A stretch of 64,000 bases of DNA from Ianthella basta (Eukaryota > Porifera > Demospongiae > Verongiida > Ianthellidae), in contig OZ025890.1 of NCBI GenBank assembly GCA_964019415.1, positions 909,458 to 973,457 of the forward strand, given 5' to 3'. Positions 12,201 through 22,799 of this stretch are shown one piece after another; the stretch's first letter is position 1; every line of letters begins with the position of its first letter. A program made the position numbers and the translations under genes. The notes under the pieces were generated by a model, which saw nothing but the letters and a program-made list of their open reading frames with translations, did not search any database and was not told the DNA's origin.

Positions 12201-15200
12201 ATTGGTTTGTTGCATGAAATCTGTGGGCTTGTCACTGGTTGTGACATGTCACTGTTACTTATGTGACCTCCTTGTCGTTGGCTGTCACAATGACGTATGT
12301 TTGTGTTGACCTCTGTTGTCTCTGTACTGTAACATGTGGATTGATGGCCACTTGTAATGGATACACAACTGAAACCTATTCGTACTTTATCTGTGTAGGC
12401 TGTTTCTGCTTGAACAATGGTTCTTGCAACAGTGATGGTGTCTGTGAATGCCCAGATGGATTCACTGGAGAACTTTGTGAACAAGCAGTGTGTAAGTTAT
12501 ACTTAACGTTAAGGGTGCTAGATCATCTCATGATGGGCAGTAGTACATTGATTCTCCTGCCATCAACACCATGTAGGTGACCCTCCATGTCAGAATGGTT
12601 TCTGCTATCGTAACAGGTGCCTGTGTAACTTCCCTTGGACAGGAGATGCATGTGATGAGTGTAAGTCCATTACCACTTGACAATTGACTGTGTGTAAACA
12701 TTGAATTGCTTCAGCACTAACAGTATTGAGCAGTCCTACCAGTTCCTCATCTCCACAGTACATATATCTCTCCCACCTGCTACTTGACTGCTGCAGCTCA
12801 AACACAATAGACTCCCGTTTGTGAGACACTGCTCGTTCAGTGCTGCTCTGTCTCGCCCATCCAGGTAATGAGGGACCCCTGTGTAGAATGACCAACTGTG
12901 GCAACTTCACTTGCTTAAACCAGGGAGTCTGTGACTTGGCCAGCCAGAGCTGTTTCTGCCCCTCGGGATTCACTGGACGCTATTGTGAAAATGAGCTGCC
13001 AACTGAAGAACCAACTGTTGGTCCCACTGAGCAGCCCAGTGAGATGTGGTTGGGTGGCATTGTTTTGTACATGGTGAAGGAATTGTGAGTGTAATCATAT
13101 TCATTGTCAGTTTCCGGGCCATAATCCCTTCCATTGGATTTCTAGTGTGATTACGCTCACAATTTCTTCTACATTGACCACTGAAAATGGCAGTTGACTT
13201 GCATCTGTTGTTGTCTATATGTGAATGTGTATAGGACACTACCCTGTACATTGCTGATATTAATTCATTATTTTGCTGAATTTTCTTATTGTCCCTTTTC
13301 TTGCAAAACTGACATGAAATGAGTTACACTGTGCATGGATGTCACCTTACCTCTCCCTCACACAGGCTTCTGCTTTGGCAACTACACTTTCGTGGGAAGC
13401 AACTGGACTGTGTTCTGGGCAGTGAATGGAAGCAACATCATCTTTGGTATGTATGGACCAAGAGATGGATGGATTGGCATTGGGTTCTCTGAGGTTCAAG
13501 GAGGTCTGCAATCAGTAAGTGTCGCCACACCACTTGCAATCTGTTTACACACATTCATTCCTTCTGCACCAAGTTGTTCTCCTTATACCTGTGAAATGTT
13601 GTGACTGTCCTTTGCAGTTAGTATGCCATGCCTTGTCCACTTGGTGTAGCAAACATACACTATCGCCATCAGTTGCACTTAATTTACACCAATTGCCTAG
13701 TTCATTTTGTGATGTAACGTAATCCCTCTCCTCTGCCCTACTGATAACAGATCTCAGACCTTTACATCTACGGCCCAGGGGGCTTCTTTATAGATGGGTA
13801 TGTGCACAGTCACTCAAATCAATTTACTTCATACGTACTATGTAGTTTCCCTTTTCAAAGCCTTTCTTGTTTTGTCTCAATCTGTGACGTCTGCTGCAGC
13901 TACATCAATGCACAGGGAATGCCTGCTCTTGATCTACAGCAAGATGCTTCTATTGTTAATGTGTACTCACTGCTGAACACAAGTTATGTATATGTGTCAT
14001 TCACAAGGCCTTTGGAGACTTCAGATGATGTGGACTTGGATGACCCATGGTACCTGTACTATGCCTATGGTCCGTTTGATTCAACCTCCCCCACTGGTCC
14101 AGTGGGGGACCCTGGCTCCAACCTGTGGGTCAGTGCAGAGCGAATCCAGTTTGATTGTGAACGTAAGAACACTCTACATACATGTAGTAACATTGTATGT
14201 GTTGTATACATTGTGTGCTATGATGAGAAATGGCTATGTATACATACACACATGCAATAGGTTGCTGTATGAGCTCTCTGTATGTGTACGTATGTACTGT
14301 ACTACTGATAATGTCACACTGAACCTGCAGCATTGTGTGCACACTGAATTTGATTTGGTCAACCACTTTCAGTATCCTCTACTGTTATTGTTACAGATGC
14401 TGTTAGCTTTTGGCTGTTTAGTGTCTTTCTCCTGCCCCGTTCCCTCTCCACACAGCCATCTGTCCACGTCCATGTTCCAATGGTGGAGAATGCTTCCGTT
14501 ATGATGGTGCCCCCTTCGACATCTATGGGTGTGACTGTCAGAGTGACTATGTGGGAGAGTCTTGTGATTTCAGGAGCTGTGAGTTGGTTGCCATGGTAAC
14601 CTACAAACACAGAGAATCATTCTTTTCACTGACACGAGTGACACACTCTCGTATGTGTTTACAGGTGAAGGACGTTGTATGAATGGAGGAACATGTACTG
14701 ATGGCTACTACTGCCTGTGTCCGGTTGGTTACTCTGGAGTGTTTTGTGAGATGGGTGAGTTCGACTTTCATTGTGAACCCCATCTTTGGGATGGGTGAGT
14801 TGGATATTCAATGTGGTGCACAAGGTAATGCTGAACGTTCAGACTATGTGGCTGGCATTTCTACATGAGCTATGTAGTTGCAAAGTGGCAGTCATGCTGT
14901 GGATTACTATAATTTAGTCAAGGGTTTAGCAATTGCTGAAGTTTATTGTGGACCCCATCTTTTCTGTTTTGAATTTTGAAAACTATTTAGTGTGTACAAT
15001 AAAAGCCAGAAGCTCTTAGAATAGTAACTTTCTGCACTTTTGTCACATGCTTGTCACTACTATCACTAGTATACGTATATACTTGACCATACTCTGTTAT
15101 AACGTCAATAGTCAATTATCAACTCATTACTGTGTCATTAGTGGTTCTCTCTCACAGATTAGTGCTGCAAGTCATAACATTGTTTAAAGATGTTGGTATT

Positions 15201-15405
15201 TTCTGTAGCTGTGCCATTCTGCGGAGAAAGGAATGAATTGATATGCTCCAACAACGGAACATGTGTTGATAACGCATGTGTCTGCCGCATGCCGTTCACG
15301 GGTGTCAACTGCACAGAAGAGATCTGTGAGCTCCTGGTTGTGTTTAGTGTGTATGTGAACACATGTATTGTGTGAGTTCAGATTGGCAATGTTTGCCTTT
15401 TTCTT

Positions 15406-15468
<63 letters not shown>

Positions 15469-18400
15469 ACGTTGCTATTCTATCCCAGGTGACCCTGTGT
15501 GCCAGAACAACCGCAGCTGCTATAATGGTGTCTGTAGCTGTGGTTCTCTCTTCAGTGGGACAAGCTGTGAAAATGGTGCATCTCATAGCACTTAGGCGTT
15601 GACAGTTTGTGGTGTTTTATATCTGTGTTCATGCCTCCCCTCCCTCTCCCTCCCCCCTCCCCCTCGTAATTCATCTCTCAGCTATCGGTGTGCCATGTGG
15701 CAACAACAAGTACTGCTTCAATGGTGGCAGCTGTGTCAGTGGAAGCTGTGCATGTATGGACTCGTATACAGGAGACTACTGCCAGTACATGGACTGTAAG
15801 TGGATCAAAGCACATTCATACCCATAATGATATGTACCATACACCTACACTGTACACATGCTTGTCTTGCCAGGTGATCCACCTTGTCAGAATGGGGACT
15901 GTGTGAATGGAGAATCTTATGCTTACTGTGAATGTGAATTTGGCTATGATGGAACCAGCTGTGAGAACAGTAAGTCATACAACACACATTACTTATTCAT
16001 GCAATACTACGACTGTCCTTGTGTATAGCGAGTTTCTACTATGAGTTATGTATTACATAGTATAGCTTTGGATGGACACTGACAGTAGGTTGTGTTCTTA
16101 GTCCATTTGACAGCAGGGACGATACCACTAACAAGGAAGATTTAGTGCTTTTCTTATAGTTCCAATACTACATTACATGAAATTTAAAAGGAATTTGTTT
16201 TCGTGGTTACTTACATAAATTACATAGAGACGTCTTAACTGTAACCACTGCGGGTTTCTGTGGGATTCAGTAGTAATGACAGTTGACTGAGTATGTGGAG
16301 GAATCAAATGCTCATCTGTCTTCTCTTGTTCAATCAGGGCTTGAGGTGTGTGGAGACCTCATCTGCCAGAATGGCGGGTCATGTGTAAATGGAGCCTGTT
16401 CCTGCCCACCTCAGTACACAGGAAGAAACTGCTCCATTGAGATCTGTGAGTACTGTGGGGTGTAAACAGTGATGTGTAGTTGTGAAGACAGAGTCATGCA
16501 GTTCTGCTTTATTGTGCTGTTTTCTTTGAAGGTGACTCTCCTTGTCTAAACGGTGGCTACTGCTTCAATCAGAGTTGCATTTGTAAGGCATTTTACACAG
16601 GAGCCTATTGTGATATTGGTAAGTTATGAACTATTTTAGTGCACCAATGGCGCCGTTTATATTTACTCTGTATTGTACAAGTCCACCAGCCTATTGTCCT
16701 GTTGTGTCATTTTATATTTTCATAGGAAATGTACATTTACGTTTGCTGGTGGTGTTATTCAGTTGCACATGCATCAGTAATCACAGGCAGTTTGCTGAAC
16801 GTTTTGGCACTGGTCCTTAAGTTCCACCTCCATGTGTATTGCAGCCCTGTGCCCAGAAGACGAATATGTGTGTAACAATGGAGGGAGGTGTACTGACGGG
16901 TCTGATCGCTGTTTGTGCCCACCTGGTTTCAAAGGAGAGTTCTGTCAGGAGACTGTTGAAAATGTCACTTGTGAGTTACAGCTACAATGAACACTACTCA
17001 CTCTCCTTTGAAGCGTATAGTGACCACAATACTCACTTCCTGTGGCGGCTTGTGTTAACTAGAGTGCTCATTGGAGCACAAAACCCATGCAGAATGCGTA
17101 TAAAGTGTAGCTAGTACAGAAGCGATATACAACAAGTTAATATAAAAGAAACAGAAGCAAAATGGCCAACCATGCATGAAATGCACCTCGTTGACTGCAA
17201 ACACCAGTCGTAGTGAAGCAATTTGTAAGGAGCTGGAGCCAGTTTTCCAAGACTTCCAGCGGAATCAGGGCCCATACAAGTAGCGCAGTTGTGTAGATGT
17301 TGACAACTGCTGTTCTTTGTGTCCACAACAACGGACAACGATGACGACACCCAAACTGATCACTTTACTCCTTGACAATCACACGGGGTAACAATTCCTT
17401 TTGGTATGTAGCATGTGGTGTGTCCTGTTGTGCAAATGTCTCAGCAGTTTGAATGTACAGTAAAATCAGACTGGAAAAATCTGCTTCATTCATATCTAGC
17501 TGCACTAGCTGACCCTGCTCCAAACCAACGTGCCTCTGTCTGCACAAAGACATCTGTATCTCCTGCATGCATGTATCAGGTCAGCCACACAGAACATCAC
17601 CTTCTTTCTACAGGCACCCGCGAGTGTATGAATGGCGGCAGATGCATCTCTGGTGAATGCTACTGTCCCGTCGGCTTCGTTGGAGCTGCGTGTGAGATAG
17701 GTGAGTTAGTACATGTTGCACCTCCCAGTCACCACTGGAGCCATGCAATAGTATGGTGTATTAAGGATGGTCTGTTGGAACAGGTAGATTTACACATGCT
17801 ACAAGCATCAGTTGACACTGCAATGTGCATGAGAATTTGATATCCCAGATGCTTTAACTCACATGACTGAATGCAGAGCACATTGGACAATTGATACACA
17901 AACCCCTGAATGATTGTGTCAGTTCATTAGCGACCTCGACGCTAAAGGGCTTCAGTAGTGGGGACCACACTCTAGTCCTCCCCCAGCAAGTGACCAGGAA
18001 GGTCACACTGTGCCTGGAGGTGGAGTGCAACCTGCATTCTTATCCATCGAGAAGAATGTGCGTATTTGTTGGTCCCATTAGGTCACATGTTGTATACAGT
18101 GGTTCACTGAATGGCCAGCATATGACAATGACAGGACAGGATGCAGAAACCATTAAGTAATGCTGCTTTTCATATGTACCTATGTTGCTTGTACTACCCC
18201 TAGATTCAGCCTTGTGTAGGGAAAAGTACACTTTCGAGGGAACCAACTGGACTGTGTCCTGGGCAGTGGCTGGAAGCAACATCACCTTTGCGATGTTTGG
18301 GCCAGCGGATGGATGGATTGGCGTTGGCTTTACCTCCAGTTTATCAAAACCAGTACGTTTCACTGCTTTCTTCACCATACTTCATCCACCTGCATTGAGT

Positions 18401-21400
18401 GAGCATTGCTTGTCCTCTTATATTACTAATACTACATAGTGCAGTATACATGTATTAATGCACTGCTCAAGCTTCCTGTTGCTACCAAATGCTTGTTGGA
18501 AGGCTGCCAATCTTCCTCACACATCCCACCATGTTTAGTTTGAGATGTAAGCTCTCTCCTTTCTCTGCTCTTCCAATATTAGTTCTCCACTGTTGTCATC
18601 TCTGGCCTAAATGGTTACTTCTTTGATGGGTAAGTGTACATCGAGTCCCTTGCTGCATAAGCGCTCCATATTAATGATGATTACATGAACCAGATTTGTA
18701 TCATAAATGTGTTGTCTGACCTTTTGTGTTCTTGTCCTCTGTCATGTCCGCTGCAGTTTTGTAAGTGCAGGTGCTGATGCATTGCCTATTCAAGATGAAG
18801 AACCAGATGCTGTGCTGCTGAGAAGAGTAGTAGATCCTCAAACAAACTTTGCTTTTGTGAATTTCATAAGGCCACTGGTGACTTCAGATGAAAGTGATGA
18901 CGACTTGGATCGTCCTCTGTACATGACCTTTAGCTATGGTCCATTTCTTGTAAATTCTCCCCTTCCCATTGGCCCTCCCAACGGCACCATATGGCTCAGC
19001 GGAAATCCAATCCAGTTTGACTGCAGTTCCACCTGTAAGAGCACCCTATAGCAGTGTAGTGCTGTCCACATTGTGTCATACTATGACCCAGCCACTGGCA
19101 CATATGTACACACACTGTGAAGTCCACAAGCCAATGACATAGTACGTACACCTAGTACCAGACTCTTGACATCAATGAGCTTGCTGCATGTGACAAGACT
19201 AGATACATACAGGAGGTTCGTAAGGACAACTGGAGGTGTGTTAAGGATTTAATGGCGTAGTCTCACCCATCATATTGAACTGCTTCTGAGAGTAGCTGAC
19301 TGCCCCAGTGCCATGTTCATCTCTGTCGAAATACTCTCCTTCAATCCAGTCCAGTATGCTGTGTGAATTGTATCTCCTGCATGCATGTATCAGGTCAGCC
19401 ACACAGAACATCACCTTCTTTCTACAGGCACCCGCGAGTGTATGAATGGCGGCAGATGCATCTCTGGTGAATGCTACTGTCCTGTCGGCTTCGTTGGAGC
19501 TGCGTGTGAGATAGGTGAGTTAGTAAATGTCGCACCTCCCAGTCACCACTGGAGCCATGCAATTGTATGGTGTATTAAGGATGGTCTATTGGAACAGGTA
19601 GAATTGCTCATGCTGCAATCATCAGTTGACACTGCAATGTGCATGAGAATTTGATATCCCAGATGCTTTAACTCACATAACCGATAATTGAGTGCAGAGC
19701 ACATTGGACAATTGATACACAAATCCCTGAATGATTGTGTCAGGTCATTAGCGACCTCGACGCTAAAGGGCTTCAGTAGTGGGGACCACACTCTAGTCCT
19801 CCCCCAGCAAGTGACCAGGAAGGTCACACTGTGCCTGGAGGTGGAGTGCAACCTGCATGCTTATCCATCAAGAGGAATGTGCGTATTTGTTGGTCCCACT
19901 AGGTCACATGTTGTATACAGTGGTTCACTGAATGGTCAGCATATGACAATGACAGGACAAGATGCAGAAACCATTAAGTAATGCTGCTTTTTTCATACAT
20001 ATGTTGCTTGTACTACCCCTAGAATCAGCCTTGTGTAGGGACAGCTACACTTTCGAGGGAACCAACTGGACTGTGTCCTGGGCAGTGGCTGGAAGCAACA
20101 TCACCTTTGCGATGTTTGGGCCAGCAGATGGATGGATTGGCGTTGGCTTTACCTCCAGTTTATCACAACCAGTACGTTTCACTGCTTTCTTCGCCATACT
20201 TCATCCACCGGCATTGAGTGAACGTTACTTGTCCTCTTGTAATACTAATACTACATAGTGCAGTATACGTGTATTAATGCACAGCTCAAGCTTCCTGTTA
20301 CTACCAAATGCTTGTTGGAAGGCTGCCAATCTTCCTCACATATCCCACCATGTTTAGTTTGAGATGTAAGCTCTCTCCTTTCTCTGCTCTTCCAATATTA
20401 GTTCTCCACTGTTGTCATCTCTGGCCTAAATGGTTACTTCTTTGATGGGTAAGTGTACATCGAGTCCCTTGCTGCATAAGCGCTCCATATTAATGATGAT
20501 TACATGAACCAGATTTGTATCATAAATGTGTTGTCTGACCTTTTGTGTTCTTGTCCTCTGTCATGTCCGCTGCAGTTTTGTAAGTGCAGGTGCTGATGCA
20601 TTGCCTATTCAAGATGAAGAACCAGATGCTGTGCTGCTGAGAAGAGTAGTAGATCCTCAAACAAACTTTGCTTTTGTGAATTTCATAAGGCCACTGGTGA
20701 CTTCAGATGAAAGTGATGACAACTTGGATCGTCCTCTGTACATGACCTTTAGCTATGGTCCGTTTGTAACAGTTGTAAATTCTCCCCTTCCCATTGGTCC
20801 TCCCAACGGCACCATATGGCTCAGCGGAAATCCAATCCAGTTTGACTGCAGTTCTATCTGTAAGAGCACCCTATAGCAGTGTAGTGCTGTCCACATTGTG
20901 TCATACTATGACCCAACCACTGGCACATATGTACACACACTGTGAAGTCCACAAGCCAATGACATAGTACGTACACCTAGTACCAGACTCTTGACATCAA
21001 TGAGCTTGCTGCATGTGACAAGACTAGATACATACAGGAGGTACGTAAGGACAACTGGAGGTGTGTTAAGGATTTAATGGCGTAGTCTCACCCATCATAT
21101 TGAACTGCTTCTGAGGGTAGCTGACTGCCCCAGTGCTGTGTTCATCTCTGTTGAAGTACTCTCCTTCAATCCAGTCCAGTATGCTATGTGAATGGTAGCA
21201 CTTGCACCATGGCTGAAGACATCACTGAGTGCCCTCTGCATTGCTTCCTTCTGCAGGCAATCCTGTGTGTCAGAATGGTGGTAGTTGCGTTTTACGCCGT
21301 TGTGTCTGTCCACCTGGCATCAGTGGAGAGGCGTGTGAAAGACGTCAGTTGACACTCCATGTACCATTTTTGTCTGTAACACTTCCTTCCTCCATCAGTG

Positions 21401-22761
21401 TATTCCTTATGAGTGTGCAGTCATACACTCAGAATGGGTTATTTGTAGCTATACCTGTTATGTATGGTGGACTCCTGCCATTGGTTTAGCAAGTGACGCT
21501 GTTCCACTTTGCTGCAATGACTGCTGCTAAGAGAGTGTCTATTTATTATTTAGCATTGCTCAATGGATTATTGCAGTGCTATCACAACTGTTCATTCGTG
21601 TTTGTGTCATCCTGCAGTACCCACCACTGAGCCTACCACTGAGCCTACCACTGGACCTACCACTGAGCCAGGTGATATAGCATGCATGACAGTATGGTTG
21701 TGGATATTACTAGGCGAATGCAAGCATTGTGGGGCGAGCCTGAGCGAGCGTCACGTACTCTTGCAGTGATCATGGCCTAGAGAGTGGGCGATGACAGGAA
21801 TGGAGCACACATGCATGATGGGTGTAGGTGAATGAAACAGGTTATAGGACATGTGGATAGGCCTATTGAGGACGGACACACCTCCATGCACATGAGTACC
21901 AAATGCAGAGCATAAGACAGCAAGTTACTGCATTGATACCAGTTTATCTATCTCTAGTATGTGAATGGGTACACCCTGGACAACTGGACTAATCTGTCAT
22001 GTTACTGCGTTCTGATTGCTGCACCATGATTATGTTGAGTCACAATGGCATGTTCTTAATTGTATTGTGCATTATATTTCACTTGTTTTGACATAATTAT
22101 TTCGCATTATAAACTTCAATGTAAAATGGTGGGCAAGATGGTGACTCTCTGACTGTCTTCCTCAGCATAATGTGCTAGACATGGTGATATCATGGAGTGG
22201 GGCAGACGGACAACTTATACCCATGCCCACAAATATACTGACAACGTCACTGCATCAGCATGTATGCACTAGATGAGCAGCCTGCTCGAAGGGAACTCGC
22301 TGCAGCCAACTTTGATCGCTGAAGAGTCTGGTCCCTGGCTAGAACAATGGCTGGAGCGCGCTGTCCTTCCAGTGAAACGTTGACTGTAGCCGCCTGAGCA
22401 TGAAGTTCACGCAAAAGCCGTGCATCAAAAATCGGCATCCTAGCCAACGTGTGGACCCGCTGCTTTCCCATAGCTACAACAACAAAGGTAGGGGAGAGCG
22501 TCCTTGACATAGCGTCGTGAGTGCGAGCGACGCTCCAACAGGGTGTGTGCGGTTGCTAAGGCATCTTTGTTTCGAAGTCTGCACGGTTGGTAAGGCGTTT
22601 TTGTTTCGGACTGTGCGCGGCTGGCAAGCGAACGGCATGCAGCCGTGTTCTTCTACACCGGCGAAGAGACTCGGCTTGGGGCATATATAGACGTCTTATG
22701 CTTGGGGCTATGACCTAGACGAAATCGGCCCCGGGGGCCAAAACGGACGTACCATCTATAC

Positions 22762-22799
<38 letters not shown>

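Noticed and set aside
22247-22510. 87-codon minus-strand open frame inside the TIR element
   Set aside because: Too short, with no catalytic motif of any transposase class; kept only as part of the element.
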